Below, in pieces: positions 1-14,446 of a DNA stretch of 64,000 nucleotides. The stretch comes from Anticarsia gemmatalis (lineage: Eukaryota; Arthropoda; Insecta; Lepidoptera; Erebidae). Each line of letters begins with the position of its first letter. The first letter of the stretch is position 1. The notes beneath the pieces are model-generated. The model had not been told where the DNA came from and did not search any database. It saw nothing but the letters and a program-made list of their open reading frames with translations. The position numbers were made by a program, and so were the translations under genes. Location: NCBI RefSeq assembly GCF_050436995.1, contig NC_134757.1, positions 2,120,501 through 2,184,500 of the forward strand. The letters are read 5' to 3'.

Positions 1-1954
1 AACTCATTTAAAACGAATATAAGTGTATTTTCCTTCTTGCTCATAGCCTCTTATCAGTGCCAGCACTTATTCAATAAGTATACACGTCATAGTTGTGGTT
101 TGATTGAGGTCCTCAGCACGGTGAAACTCGAAACACAATTATTTTGTGTTTACCTAAAGGTTTCGTTTAATTAAAAACGAAAAATAACTTTTATCTTAAA
201 AGACCATACGGTCATACTTATACGTTACGGTTATACGTATGATCAAACGGTTAAAACTTAGATGCCTTTAGAATCATAGGAAGAATATTCAAATAGAGTC
301 TTATGAAAGTCTGAACCCAAAACTGTCTTAGTATAAAGATCTACTTACGGTGAAATCTGTTATTAAAATAGCATTCTGAAATTCTCACATTAAAGGTCCT
401 GTACAAAAAAGTAACATCCCGCTGAACAAACGTTAGTATAATAAATCATCTTACTAAGCCCAGTTAAACATAGGCATAAATTTTACGCATCCCCCTAAGA
501 CCGTCCCTTAAAATATGCGCATAACATTATAAATGTCAGTGCTACCACATTAACGTATAATTTTAACTTTTCCGTTTAAATATAATGAAAATTCCCGGAA
601 GATATCTAAGTTAGACAAAAATTATATTGGTTAGGTTCTTTTAAAATTTAGGTTCCTACTCCAAAGCTGACATTTATCTGACTGGAGACATATCTATATT
701 ATAAAACTCTTCATTACTAAGTGAGTGTGTGACTGACTGACTGGTCAGCAGTGCACAACTGAAACTACTGAGCTGAAATTTGGTATGAAGTTTCTCTAGG
801 AAGTATAGAGGAGCACTAAGAGAGGGTTTTGAAAATTTCGCCCCGAGATCATATCAAGGTGACGTTCATTGGTAGAGACCTCAGGTTAAAAGAAGCGAAA
901 CTAATAAAAAAAGTATTATCAGACGTATGTAAGTAAATGTCCCAACTCATAAAGCAGCATCCACACGTGATCTGGCGCCTGCAGTTATAGAGTCACGTTC
1001 ATAACATAGAAATGCATAGACACGGAGCCTGTGTGTCGGTGGATGATAGGGCACGTCGCAACGGTGGTGCAAGCGCGTCCTGCCAGGGTACGTGGGGTGC
1101 GACGGTTGGGAAAGATTATTGGGTGACCTAGATTTTACGTGTGTTTGTATGTGTATTGAAATGGCCGTTGGAAATAGAGATAAAAATACTGTTAAACAGT
1201 AAATATAATACCCGTACACCGTAGCCTACATATAAATCCCTTTTTTGTAAGTCTATAAGATAAATCAATTATTTTGCTTTTTGGACTTTAGTCATTAGTT
1301 CAAGCAGAAATTAAAGTTATCTCAACCGACACAAAAGTACCCTTCTGTTGTTTTATACAAAACCCCGAACTCATAGGCAGCACCTATTTTTATAGTATAC
1401 ATAATCATAAGGGCCAAAGTAAATAACTAAAATACTGTCGCTTTCAGATAATTTACGACCTTAATAAAATGACACAGGGCTTTCTACGCAACAATATAAC
1501 CATATCTTTCCAGGCCACCTTCAGCTAACCTCATTAAAAACTTCATTAATTTTACAAAACCTTGCATAAAACTGTTACAATAGGCATCGTATGCATAAAT
1601 CAAGAGCCGACCCACATAACAGTAGGCTTTTCTGTACAAAAATGTATATTTTGTACAGCCTTCGTCATAAAACTGGCGAATTACTTGGAGTTTATGATCC
1701 TCGGCAGAATAAACAAATTATAATTCATTGAGACGGCTTATGAAAGGGCCGAGTGTGGAAAGGACCTTTACGATTGCGCTAATGCTGTCGCAACTTGGTT
1801 TGCGTACGAATTTAAATATACTGCTTATGGGTACCCATTTAGCATCAGAGGTATTCAGCTCATGGACAAAATATAAAGAAAATCTTCAGGAACATTGGTC
1901 TTAAAAAACAATAGATGTCATTTGGACAGCTACCTCTACCAATCACCATCTACA

Positions 1955-2205
1955 TTAATATTATAAAGCTGAAGAGTTTGTTTGTTTGATTGCTTGTTTG
2001 TTTGAACGCGCTAATCTCAGGAACTACTGGTCCGATTTGAAAAATTATTTCAGTGTTAGATAGTCCATTTATCGAGGAAGGTTATTGGCTATATATCATC
2101 ACGCTACTACCAATAGGAGCAGAGTACCAGTAAAAATGTTACAAAACCGGGGAAAATTTTTAACGCTTATGTAACGCAAGCGAAGTTGCGTGGGTCAGCT
2201 AGTAT
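1955..2205 (+). repeat. Interspersed repeat, CTAGCTGACCCGCGCAACTTCG family, copy 1
   Basis: It starts TTATAAAGCTGAAGAGTTTG with a TTTG microsatellite-like run, contains GGAACTACTGGTCCGATTTG, and ends CGAAGTTGCGTGGGTCAGCT. It has the same order of blocks, in opposite orientation, as the copies at 3.25 and 11.87 kb. It is a non-coding dispersed family; its class is not decided from sequence. Confidence 0.7.
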
Positions 2206-3164
2206 GATATATGGAGTCTCAGAATGGTTGTTTTCTTTTACAGCAAGGAGCTTAGCTTAGGCTACTATTATGAACACAGAATCTATAGTCCCATTGCGCT
2301 GCTGTAATGACCTATTAATTAATTATACGGAATGATTTCACTTCCCCTATGACAGTATCACCAATTACATTTAAAATATTTTCCTCTATGGGTCTGACCA
2401 CGCGAACCGCTCGTTTTTTCATTAGTATGTTTACCTTCTCTGTCATATTACGATGATTATGTTATAAAGATAATTTATGGTTTTCAGGAGTGGTGAGGAT
2501 GTCATAAAATATATTTGGGTTTTTATTTAGGTTAAATGATAGTATTATGACTCCAAACGAGCAAGAAACTCATCATTTAAACTACGTAATTATTAGCGGA
2601 ACGATGAAATGCTTTCCCAGATTAAAGCGCATCCCCAGTAATGTTGCCAGCATTAAAAAAGCCTTTACAAAGGACGTGGATTTTCCTATGCCGACCTTTT
2701 TAAGTCCTTACGGCTTCGAAGAGGAAAGACGTGCTTAAGTAACCTGTGGAAATTTTAAATTTCCAACGCGCAATGTACGCGTGACATTCGCTATATTCTC
2801 CCACACATATTGAATAACCTACGTATGTACTTCTATGTATATGTACTACATAAGTACATACTAGTCTTTGTACTTATGTCATGTCGGCTTATATTTTTAA
2901 TACTATTCTTCTTTTAGTACTTAGCTATGATTAGGTTTTACGTGGATAATACATTCTATTACCTTAAGAGATTGGCTCGTCCGAACCGCTCCTTGTAGAT
3001 TATTGTATCAAAGGATTCACCTTTCTGAGAAAAGTACATTAGGATGTATTAAGGGAGAATATATAAAAGCTCAGACCATTCAGCGTAGTGCGTAGTGCAT
3101 GTGTTATATAGTACATTTGTCTATACATTATTGTAGTACAAACTACCATTGTTTCACATACATA

Positions 3165-3238
3165 CATAAAATCACGCCTTCTTCCCATATGGGTAGGCAG
3201 AGACCAGACAACGCCATTTGATACGTATGATTAAGTTT
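3165..3238 (+). repeat. 'AATCACGCCTTCTTCCC...GGTAGGCAGAGA' family repeat
   Basis: AATCACGCCTTCTTCCCATA and GGGTAGGCAGAGACCAGACA are shared with copies at 17135-17215, 28800-28905 and about 61705-61765. A short non-coding dispersed family. Confidence 0.5.
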
Positions 3239-3252
3239 ATACTTATTTAAAA

Positions 3253-3508
3253 CTAGCTGACCCGCGCAACTTCGCTTGCGTCACATTAGTGAATGGACAA
3301 AATTTTTCAACGTATTTGCAACATTTTTTACTGGTACTCTGCTCCTATCGGTTGTAGCGTGATGATATATAGCCTATAGCCTTCCTCGATAAATGGGCTA
3401 TCTAACAGTGAAAGATTTTTTTCAAATCGGACCAGTAGTTCCTGAGATTAGCGCGTTCAAACAAACAAACAAACAAACAAACTCTTCAGCTTTATAATAT
3501 TAGTGTAT
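3253..3508 (-). repeat. Interspersed repeat, CTAGCTGACCCGCGCAACTTCG family, copy 2
   Basis: It begins CTAGCTGACCCGCGCAACTT and ends with a (CAAA)n run and CTCTTCAGCTTTATAATATT on the plus strand, so it is in minus orientation relative to copy 1, 1.05 kb away. Confidence 0.72.
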
Positions 3509-4334
3509 AGATATTATTTTTATATTTAAATAGAGTTTATAAAACTTGTATTACTAGCAGACATAGAAAGAGCGCGAAGGTCTATAGGTATAAAATGCGC
3601 CATAATTGTCCGTTTGCATACAGTGTTGCCATGAATGTAAAAAAATAACTCACGCTGAACATCCTGTAGAGTATAAGGCATTGTGAAGGATTTTTTTTCT
3701 TGCTTTTGTATAAATATGGCAGTGTTTTGTTGACAATTCCTATAAATGTATTATATTTTATGTTGTTGTGGTGTGATTTGATTATCATTATTTATCTTCC
3801 TATATAGTCCGATTCAGTCTTAATTGACAACAACCGGGACCGAGTTTAAACGTGCCCTGCACGGAGAATAATTCATTATACTTTTTAGATTGTTTACTGA
3901 CCGGTGAGCTGGCTATGAACGCCTAAATTCAGTTAAATTCAGTATTCAAAATAATATAAGTACGAGTAGTTTTATTTACATACAAAATGCATGAGCAGTA
4001 GTCCGCAGTGTTTGCAAAGCGACGCCTATACCACAAATACTTGAGTTCAAAATGACATGAACGTGGAAAGCATAATACAATATTAGGAAACATCCAATAC
4101 CACGACAAAATGAGGAAGACAATGGATTTCCTGTCAAATATTATTAATAATAAGTTACTCATTTGTTATTAGTTATTTTCCCATCAACATACATACATAT
4201 GTACATAGTATGAGGTCTATTATACTAGAACGTATAGCCATTAACAATTCAAGTCTCATGTTATAGAGGGCCAGTCTATTGCCATATGCATATATACCAG
4301 ACACGTCACCATACTCCGGACTACTATTGTTAAT

Positions 4335-4450
4335 ATTCTAATATAGATTAGAAAAGACCAATAAACGCCCGACCTGGGAACCGAACCCGAGACCTCACGA
4401 TCTGCAGTCGGATGCACTACCAACCGCGCCACAGAGGCACTCGTACACAT
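4335..4450 (-). repeat. tRNA-headed SINE, different family
   Basis: The minus strand reads GTGCCTCTGTGGCGCGGTTG (box A) and TCTCGGGTTCGGTTCCCAGG (box B), then GTCGGGCGTTTATTGGTC. The 3' side does not pair with the GCCTCTG acceptor strand and the tail differs from the other SINEs here, so it is not a functional tRNA gene. Confidence 0.6.
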
Positions 4451-7400
4451 AACTATAAACATATCTAATTAAAATCATAAAACAAACATAAATACAAACG
4501 TATTTGTAACTGTACGTATATTTTGCTTTGAAAATAAAGCGACTCGGGCGCCGCTGACGCATGGACAGTAGCTTTAGTGATAAGAGACGCGGAAAGCGGT
4601 TTTGGAAATAACGCTCATTATTTCGATTATAAAAGCAATAAAATTAAACAACAATGGATACTAGGCGAATTATTAATTAAAATAAGGAAAAAATATGGAA
4701 TATTTGACCACTAACATTTTGATCTGTTTTTAACTGGGGTTTTTGCGAATAGATCGACAACATAGTGATTTATTAATAAATAAATAAGTTTATTTCAAAA
4801 CCTCATGATATGCAAGTAAAAGGTTTTAAGTCTAAGGGGCAGTTTACTGCTTTCGCATACATTGGATAACCGATAGATATTTTAAATATCCGCTAGTTAT
4901 CTATATGACAGCGAATATATAAAAACAACTGTCAAAATTCCATGTGATAAACTGATTGATACTCATTCATAAGTAGTGAAACTAGTTAAAACTTTTTCTA
5001 CTTTACTTTTACTTTGATTTTCAAAGTCTTTAGTTTTTTATTTTAACTCGCTGTATTTCCAATGTAACCTCACCACAAGTGCATACAGTTGCATAGCGTA
5101 TGCGCATCACGGTCGCCGTTTCCTTCCTGCCTTATGGGAATCAAGTCCCATCGCTCCAAAGTTCGTGAAAGAAACTTCTTTGAATTACGACGCAAAACCG
5201 TTGGGAATTGGGAAATCGGTGACACTTTTGCGTAGAGTAGAAAGTGGGATTGATAGGCTGATTGTTAATTTATAGAAACAAAATCTATGCCTCTGTTAGC
5301 TGTATATTTTGTCTATTTAAATAAGTTCTTGAAGATAAATGTATAAAGAATAACTTAGCAGTTAAGCCAGTAAAGATCCTTCAAATATACTGGAAGAAAC
5401 TGTGATGGGAACTATGTAAAAAAATACTTAGATTCTATGAATTTTAAAACAAAGCCGGTACAGAGAACACTGGATTTAGAATCCATAGAAACTTAAATCA
5501 AAATGTAAAGTACATAACATAGCATTGTGTTCTAATGCTTACCAGAAATCATTTCCTAAAACAGCACAAAAGAATGACCAAGAACTAAAAATCTAGTCCT
5601 AGAAATCACTTAAAAACAGAGAAAAATCTTAGTTGCAAATTACCATACAATTGGACTAACGCTTAAGTACAAGAATAATCTAAACACGTTTAACTTCGGC
5701 GAATCATCTCCAAAACACGCAGCACTTCGCATACATAGTTATAGAATTGTCAGCGGCAATAAGAAGGTTTTGCAACAGTCTGACTCACAGTACTAAGACA
5801 AAAGGTGTTTGCGATATCAACTGACAGACGGCGCCGATATTAAAGGGCATTATACCGTATGACGATAGTTTATTCCTACCATTAGGAAACAAATCAAGGT
5901 AGACTGTAGATGGATTGCGACTTATATGGATAGCCTTTTGCTTAATGGATAATGTTGGGATTCAAGCTGCTATTAAGTAACGTAACAGAATCTTGCCACT
6001 TTGATTTAATGTTGATGTTTGAAGCACATTTCCACTCAAAAACGGCCAGGCGAATAATTTTACTTAGATATATGTAGCTACTATAGAGCTAGGAGCTGGT
6101 CTTTCGATATGATGTTATAACTGTTCACACTTCAAAAAGTACCGCTTTGGTACCGTTTACCATCCATTAAAATGTTTTCGGTTCAATATATATCGTCTTA
6201 GAAGGCCAGGATAGATTTTCGTTAACAACTGTAATCACAAATTGCTTGTATTTATTCAAACATACGTGTATGATTAATACACGAGTTAGTGAAGCATAAT
6301 CTAAAGATTCCGTTCAATAGAGTGGATCAATAACAGACACGTGATATGAAGAAAGTTTCTGCGGTTTACCGGACACCGGCCAATGCCTGTCTGGAAACAT
6401 CGAACGTCGTAAAAATGAGACGATGACATCAACATACTGTACAATACCCCTGATGATATCATGGTACACTTCAAATTGAAGCTTAAGTACTTAAATGTAA
6501 TAAAGTTTCCTTCCTCAATCAATACTAAATTGGATTTCGGCGAAACAGTACCTGATCTAATTTGTTTTTTGTCCTCCCTTTTCCACGAATTAACTAACAC
6601 AAATTACGATACCAAAATAAACCCTTCGAAATGATTGTCAACAAAAATAATGAGATCCAAAAAACCACAACCTCGTCTATACCACAACAAGAAGAAAAAT
6701 ATCAAACCTTTAAATACTAAATAAAAAAGTTGACTCAATGCAATTTCCACAGAAAATACGAAAGGCCGTTTACACTTCCCAAGAAAATTACTCAACCCTT
6801 TTAGCAACCGCATTACATCAGAGAGCGTTTGACACTCGTAGCACCACGAGGCCTATAAAACCGCTAGCATCAATGGCTTATTCATTCTCCCGACCATCTG
6901 TTAGTCTTCAACCACTATGACTCGATAGTTACGACTATCGTAAAAACTATACCATTTATGACGCTACAGTGTTATTGGATAGCCCGTGATGTTATTTACT
7001 TGAGTGATTGGAGTAAAATTTTATGATATCGGAATTTCTTCTGGGTCAGCCATATTGAGGATAGTTTTATTGGATAAGCTGGGTGCTTTTATGAAATAGT
7101 TTGCCGTTAAATAAGTAATCGACTTTTTCTCGCGAGGGTCTTGAAAAGGTATCAGAAGTTTCTTCTGCTTTTAAGAGCTTTGTTGGTCATTTAAATAGGT
7201 CATCTTAGCCTAATATAAATTGTGGGCGGAGATTAGCCGTGTCACGAATGCGAATGATCAGTCATTTACCTGTCAGAACATAGTAGGTATCTTGCCAAAA
7301 GTCGTGAATTACTACGATTGTGCAATTGAAACTGATGTGAGATACATACTAATTGTCCATAGTTGAATAAGCACAAGGTAATTGTTTAGCAATGCTCGAA

Positions 7401-9845
7401 ATCGTGCCTTCTTGATTCCACATAATACGACCTTATTACTGTAGTTCATTGATTTCGTAATAGCAGACGTCAGCTTTGACCTAAATACCTACTACAATTG
7501 TAATACGATAACCTTCATGCCTTTAAACTCATTAAAGGGGTATTCATCCTTTGATTGATGACAAATTTTAATGGACTAAATGATGTACTAGTGTCGGGTT
7601 TAAAGAGCGTCGTGACTATTTGTTCAACAAGTTCCTTGATGTTCATACTTATCACCATTCAACTTTATAATATGTATGTTTGTTTTTTGTTAGTGGTAAA
7701 ATAATGATAACGACTGTTGGGGCTTTTGAAATGTTCCCATTCTCATAGAAAGTACGTTTACCAGAAGAGGCTACACCCAGCAACCGATTTGCGATGGCTA
7801 TACCAATAATCATAAAACAATATTTTCCAATTACCGCCTATAAAGGTTACGTCAAGACTTCCATCTTTCTCAATCAGAACAATCAGTTGTTCGTGTCGTG
7901 ACCGCTCTTCCACCCGTTCAAGGAAGTGTGAACCTATTTCAGTCGATCTAAACTCGGAGAATCACGCGACGCCAGTTAGACTTAGATAGAACAACAGACC
8001 TTGTGTTAGTAGCGACATCCTGTTTAAATCTATCATCTCTGTGCGAAATGTTCACGATTTGACAGCCCCACAGCTAGAAAGATAGCTACTTTCCGCTACT
8101 TTAATAGCCAGAAAGCAAGTAATACTTGTTTCTTGCTAAGTGTATGTAAAACGCAAGTATAAGACTTTGGACTACTATTCCGATTTAAATATAACGAGCA
8201 AACGGAGGCAGTAGTTAGTCTACTTTAACTAAAATTCAATTACAAGTGAAGAGGAAGAATTTCATCGTTAGCCCGCAGGCAGGTTGAGATGCGTTGCACA
8301 CGAGCAAAACAAAACTAGGCCATCTAAGTGGGACTAGTTGGCAAAAGTTAATTATTAGCTTCATGATCGTTACTGAATAGAATGTTAAATAAGTGGTTTA
8401 TTGACGTGTCCGGTCCAAGAAGCCATTGTCCAGTTTAATAGAGCACTTGATATAAAAATAGAAGAATTAAGTTCGCCTCCGGCGCTTGTCAGCTGATTTA
8501 TATTGGAGAAAATTAATGGCGGTGGACTTGTTACGGGGCATGTCGGTAGCTAATAGAACGATAGTTTAACATTATTCCTTTGAGATAAAGAAAAGTTTAG
8601 CAACTAAGTGAAATAAAAAGGAAACCTACAACAGTCGAACAAAACTTTGCAAATGCTAGTAGCAAAAGCGACAATATTGCGTACATAGTTGCAAAACAGC
8701 ACCCATCCGCCACATCAGATGAACAACGTTGGTCACGATGTACATACTCCGTCACGCTCAGCTCTTGTTCACAATAAAATTGTTATTTGGAAAGCTAGTA
8801 CATTGCGCAACTCACTCATGTAAAAAGCAGGAAGCGAGCTAGTTATGACGCAATGAAAACAGGGAAAATTTACACAAAAATATGATCATAAATTCATCAG
8901 ACAACTTTCTGATGAGATAATGTTGACGGCAAAATTATGGAGCAAACTGGGATCGCTGGGAGTAACTTGCAATTTTTATGTTATTTTTATGTAAATTGTA
9001 TTTTTATGATTGGTCTTGGAGGGATACAGATTACATATTTATTGCGGTCCATTTAATAATTCTGAAATACTTTATAAAATGCCTTTTTTCTTCCGTCGAT
9101 ATTAATAAATCATCGTTCCTAAATACTGCTGTAAGAGCTTCTAAATATCACAATACATTCATCGCACAAATCTTTCGACAAATTACCATCAGTTATTTCT
9201 CTCACAAAATACCCACAAATAGGATGACAAATGACGTCATTCATCCTCAACGTTAAACGAAGAGGACGAAACAATAGCTTTTAGGCAGATTGCTCCTGAG
9301 TTAATACGGCTTTATTGTTTACGTCGATCCTAAGAATAGCGCCAGAAACAGTCGGCTTCCTTCGAGGGAAACATAATGTGAGAGTCTATAGCACAATAAT
9401 AGGATACGAGAATGTGGAAACGCTTTTATCTGGCATTTAATACCAATATTTAGTAACAATTCTGACATTTGAAATCGCTGATATTTCAAAGCTTATTAGG
9501 GAAAATGTTTCTAAGTTACGCTGTCAACTTGTCAGATAGACCCTTGAATGAGGCAACGATACAATAATGTACTCAGACTTTCAGATACCAATTTATCTAG
9601 CCATAGCCTAGCCTAATATTACTATTCTATGAACAAAATTTCACGAGCAATATTGAATCAATTATAAAGCGCAACAACCGGCAAACACGACAAAAAGGGC
9701 AACATCTTATAAAACCAATTTATAAATGTGATACGGAGTTACGAGAGGGCCAAAACGAGGAAAGTAATAGAATATCCGTCGGGACACTTCGTTAGGATCC
9801 GTCTGTCAGTTTCAACTTTCAATCTCGTTGAGAGGAGAGCACGTC

Positions 9846-9866
9846 ACATACATACATACATACATT
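9846..9866 (+). repeat. (ACAT)n microsatellite
   Basis: About five tandem ACAT units. Confidence 0.8.
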
Positions 9867-10267
9867 CGAACAGTCAAGAAGCAAGAATATGTTTATACTG
9901 TCAGATTTTTTATTAAAATTTTACGAAAATATCGATTTTATTTGAGTTCTTAGTCAACAATAAATATACAATGACTGTAAAATGGCTTTCAAGATTTTAA
10001 ACAGCAGTATTTTTACTATTTTCATATGTTACACATCTATAGAACGTTCGGTTGGAACTGTTATTTCGGACCGTATCTAATACGTATTGTTTTATTACCG
10101 TCACGGGCCAAGAATACTCCGGAGTACGCTTCCTGTGTAACGTAAGAGCATCCACTTCAAAGTTTGTCCTTTCACTTGAAGACATCCATTTGGATGGGAT
10201 AAGTTTCAATCACTTTCCACGCTACTTTTAGTTAGAACTGCAAAGCGGGCAAGTTTTGAATAAAATA

Positions 10268-10378
10268 AATTTAATATTAATGTCCCACTGCTGGGCAAAG
10301 GTCTTCTCCCTGAATGAGAGAGAGGTTAGGTTTAGGTCTTGATTCCACCACGCTGGTCAAATGCGATTTGAGGCCTTT
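10268..10378 (-). repeat. 'AGCAGTGGGACA' family repeat, reverse orientation
   Basis: The plus strand reads TGTCCCACTGCTGGGCAAAG, then CTTGATTCCACCACGCTGGT. This is the reverse complement of the family's 3' half. Confidence 0.65.
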
Positions 10379-10857
10379 ATGCTTTGAAGAACTGTTCTAA
10401 AGAACTCAGAGGCATACAAGGTTGAATCACAATGTTTTGCTTCCCCGTTGGAACGAATGATAATTTTAGGAGGCAGTAATAAGCATTGAAGAGTCTACTT
10501 ATTCCAGCAATAAAGTTTATGATAATATCCTTAGCAGGTTTAAATAGAGACGTGTGGGACGAACCACCAACATGTAAGGTCGTTGACATTAAAACTATGC
10601 AGATCAAAGATGACATTTGTATGGAACGATATGACATTTGTATGGGACTGAAAACAATAACATACATACATTGAAAATAATAACTGACAGTAGATAGGCA
10701 AGAATAATGACTAGTTTATAAGCCCTATTATTTGTAACACTAAGGTACATATTATTATCTACCTCATTAGAGAAAGTTGTATGAAAGAAAGACCCTCATT
10801 AGTAATTTGTTTACGTGAAATAAATAATATCCTCCTTAATAATATAAATCCAAAAGG

Positions 10858-11025
10858 TTGTGCGGACGCATATAATATATGTTTGTAACACTTTCACGCA
10901 AAAACTACTGAACGGATTTTCATGAAATTTGGTACGCATATAATTTATAACTCAGACTAACACATAGCATACTTTTTACCCCGGAAAATTTATTCACGCG
11001 GAATAAATCGCGGGTAGAAACTAGT
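10858..11025 (+). repeat. Interspersed repeat ending in GCGGGTAGAAACTAGT
   Basis: It contains ACTGAACGGATTTTCATGAA followed by ATTTGGTACGCATATAATTT and ends AAATCGCGGGTAGAAACTAG. I associate this pattern with abundant lepidopteran dispersed repeats. Non-coding. A related partial stretch (CTACTGAGCTGAAATTTGGT) is at 715-850. Confidence 0.55.
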
Positions 11026-11865
11026 CAGTACATAACTCTTGGTTAATTACACTTTTAATATTCAACGAAAATAGATTCTAAACAAACTATAACACGTAGT
11101 AATAACGTTGAACTAGCAATAAAACAGCATTCGCCACTTAAAAACCATTTTGTTCTGCATTCTAATTGCCGTCGAACTACTATATTTTGCATAAAAACAG
11201 TATAAAAGCATATAACGACACATAATTAAACTACGGTGATCTCAGGAAGCTTGGAACGAATCTTAAACGAGAGGAAAAACGTGGGAAAATCAACTTTGGT
11301 AATTGTTTTTTAAGTTTCTTTAGAAATAGCGGGACAAATTGTGATGGTTTATTGCAGATAGTTAAGTTAATTTATGGCAAAAATGACTAGACATGGAGTA
11401 ATGTAGTCATTACTTAACGTAAAAATTGTTTAGCTCAACCATTGAAATTCTGATCTTTACGGTATTTAAGATGATTGGTTGGTTGATAATTGGAAATGGG
11501 AAAAAAAGAGTTCCGGACTGGAGTCTTGCCCCTTTACTCAAGAAGACACTTCGACAAATACCTAGTACTTAAACCTCTTAAAGATAAAATAAAGCAAACA
11601 GCGAGTAAAACTACCCAACCTTTCAGGAAGCAGCCGTTTACAGCTACTGAAATTAATGGACAAACCGTGTTCTAACGTTTACGTCCAAACTTGTTATTAC
11701 TTAGATAAATGGAAGACGTGATAGTTTCCTACATGATATATAACGTTTAAACTCGAGACAGACATGCCCTGCACTTGAGTACTTGTTTGTTTTATAATTA
11801 TATGCAAGTGCTACACGACGAGCCGTAATGCGACAACTGCAGACGTTATTGATTGTATTTAATAC

Positions 11866-12095
11866 TATCTGATACGCGCAACTTCGTTTGCAATAAGAAA
11901 GAATGGATCATAATTTTCCCCGTTTTTGTAACATTTTTTACTGGTACTCTGATTCTATTGGACGTAGCGTGATGATATATAGCCTTCCTCAATGAAGAGG
12001 CTATCCAACAGTACAAGAATTCTTCAATTCGCAACAGTAGTTCCTGAGATTGGCGCGTTCAAACAAACAAACTCTACAAATTTTATAATATTAAT
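11866..12095 (-). repeat. Interspersed repeat, CTAGCTGACCCGCGCAACTTCG family, copy 3
   Basis: GATACGCGCAACTTCGTTTG through CAGTAGTTCCTGAGATTGGC to a CAAA run and TTTTATAATATTAA. It is more diverged than copies 1 and 2. Confidence 0.65.
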
Positions 12096-13576
12096 ATCTA
12101 TAGATGTTATTCATTGCACCTTGTTGTGTATCATACCGATGGTAAATTACTTTCTTATTGATGAGTGTATACACTTACATGAAAAGATAGGCTAGGTTTT
12201 TTCATATATAACATGCATGCTATGCTTGATTTGTGCGTGATGTCTTACGTGCATTGGGTGTGAAATGAGAAATTCCATAGATTTCATATTAGCAGTGGCG
12301 GGCTTAATCTGTTAGCCATCATCGTTACGTTTTAGTAGAAAACCATCGGCGTCAAAACAAGACATTTTTCTGTATCGGAATTTTGACCGAAAATATAAAC
12401 GAAAAACAGTTTAATAGTGTCTCCACCACAAACGATCCATATTAAACCTAGCAACAACATCTCTAAAGCAATCTCGCCCTAAAATAGAAGATCAAACAGA
12501 TACCATGAACACAAAGAGAGTGGAAACAAAAGCAAAAGGACCGGGCCCTGGGCTGGGCGCCACATGTGATGACGTCACGACATGGCCGCCAGTCAGCTGG
12601 TGCAAGCTTTGATCTACCGTGTACAAGTTTATGAAGAACTTGTGATAAGATGAAGGGATGACGATGATTGGACTCGGTTGTGATTGAATTATGAAGTCGG
12701 TCCGAGTGTTATGATGTTTGCTGTATCTGTGATTGGTAAACAAGCTCGCAATTTATGGGAATTATCGTTATTTGCTCAATGGTCAAAGGTTTATAGTCGA
12801 GTTAAAGTCGATAGTAACTACTTGAAGCTAATAACGATTAAGGTGCAGTTTATAGCCTCTCCTTTGAATTCAAGTGAAGGGTCCACACGCCCACGCCAAA
12901 AGTTGTATTTTCTTTATTGCGTCAAATGACACATTTTTTAACGACTTTGCATCAAACCCCTGTCGACACTTAAGGGAATACCACATTATGGAACATATTA
13001 TGTATATTGACATTTGGTTAACATATAAGAAATGTCGTTGGTCGTAACCCAATTTTTTATAGGATTCTTTTCAATGCGCCTCCGCTTGACATTTGGGTAC
13101 ACCGCGGGTAAATGTTCACTTTCCCATAAAAATGTTTGTACTAACGTTTTGGTGAAATAGGTTAATGACTAATACACGAGTATTATTGAGCCCTGATGAG
13201 CAAAGATTGAAGTGAAACATTAGGAAACAGAAGCCCGAGAAGATTTTTTTCCAAAATATTTTTTATGAAGACATTTTTATTCTGTAAGTAGGTAATTAAA
13301 ACCATGATTACAAATTCTATACCTCAAATGAACATAGGCATATGAATAAATATGTTATATCGATAGTAGGATACGCATACCATCTATGCAAATATGTTGA
13401 CCAATTATAAATACACAAGGGTAGTTTAGGGGTTGAAGCACGTTGCGGTACACCCCTGGGATAGCGAAGCAATCTAATGAAATATTTGCCTACTCTCCCC
13501 TAATCGGTACCACCTGGCCACAATGCAAATTAATATGCAGATTTTTCATTTAACCCCTAAAACTTTGAGAACTATT

Positions 13577-13890
13577 TTATTTATAACTAGTGGGCCCTAC
13601 GCTCGTATAACTTAAGAAAAATTAAAGTTGACTTTCAACCACCTACTCTAACCTGCTGGGGAATTATTGAAGTTTGATATATCTCGTACAGTTCAGCCAG
13701 CGTTCTCGGTGGTTCTCTAACATATTAAGCATGTTGTCATACAAACCTTTCTCCTGAATCACTCTATCTATTACAAAAACTGCATCAAAATCCGTTGCGT
13801 AGTTTTAAAGATTTTGTCACACATACATGCAGATATAGGGACTAGAGCGGGAAGCGACTTCGCTTTATATCATACTATGTACTAAAATTA
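13577..13890 (+). repeat. Interspersed repeat, GTGGGCCCTACGCTCG ... GAAGCGACTTCGCTTTATA
   Basis: Over 310 bp it contains CATCAAAATCCGTTGCGTAG and AGCGGGAAGCGACTTCGCTT, the layout of a dispersed non-coding repeat. Only one copy is seen in the window. Confidence 0.45.
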
Positions 13891-14257
13891 CCTACTTTGG
13901 TTACCAGGAGCATATAAGTCTAAAGAGTAGGCAATAAAATTATTTCACAAAACCTACAGCTTTATAATATAAAGACGTGAACTACAAAGTTGAACTATCA
14001 GGAGTTCTTCTGCAGCGATAAGCATCTTCAACTTGACTCCATAGCCAAGTGTTCTGCTAACTTCTGTCGCGTTACATGCCAGAGATTCCTTTTAAACGGT
14101 ACAAGATGTTCTAGCCAAGTTTAATCGCTTGGCTTAAGTTTTTCAATTAAACTTTCAGTGCTATCTGTTGTCCTGTCGCGTGTGTACTTGACGTGTGAGC
14201 TAAGTTAGTCTTTGACTCCTTATCTTAAATAGTGTTAGAACTACAGGCATAGTTAAA

Positions 14258-14446
14258 GACAACTCTTGCTCTAAGAATAGCCCTTGTGTCGCGGGGACTT
14301 TTACAATCATACATACAAGTTCAACCAGAGCCGAAACCATTATTTGTGGATCGCACATATAATTGTCCCGTGTGGGAATCGAACCCACGACCTCTCGACG
14401 CAATGGTAGCGGCGGTGCGACCTAAATCACTGCGCCACGGACATAG
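14258..14446 (-). repeat. tRNA-headed SINE
   Basis: The minus strand starts GTCCGTGGCGCAGTGATTTA (box A-like). It continues to GGTCGTGGGTTCGATTCCCA (box B GGTTCGATTCC) and CACGGGAC, then a non-tRNA body ending CCCGCGACACAAGGGC. The head resembles a tRNA, but the acceptor-stem ends pair poorly and the body is shared with copies at 18.75, 44.4 and 57.3 kb. Confidence 0.75.

Noticed and set aside
4375..4445. tRNA gene
   Set aside because: Box A and box B are present but the acceptor stem does not pair and a SINE body follows.
14365..14446. tRNA gene
   Set aside because: Same reasoning: the head belongs to a repeated SINE with shared non-tRNA body.
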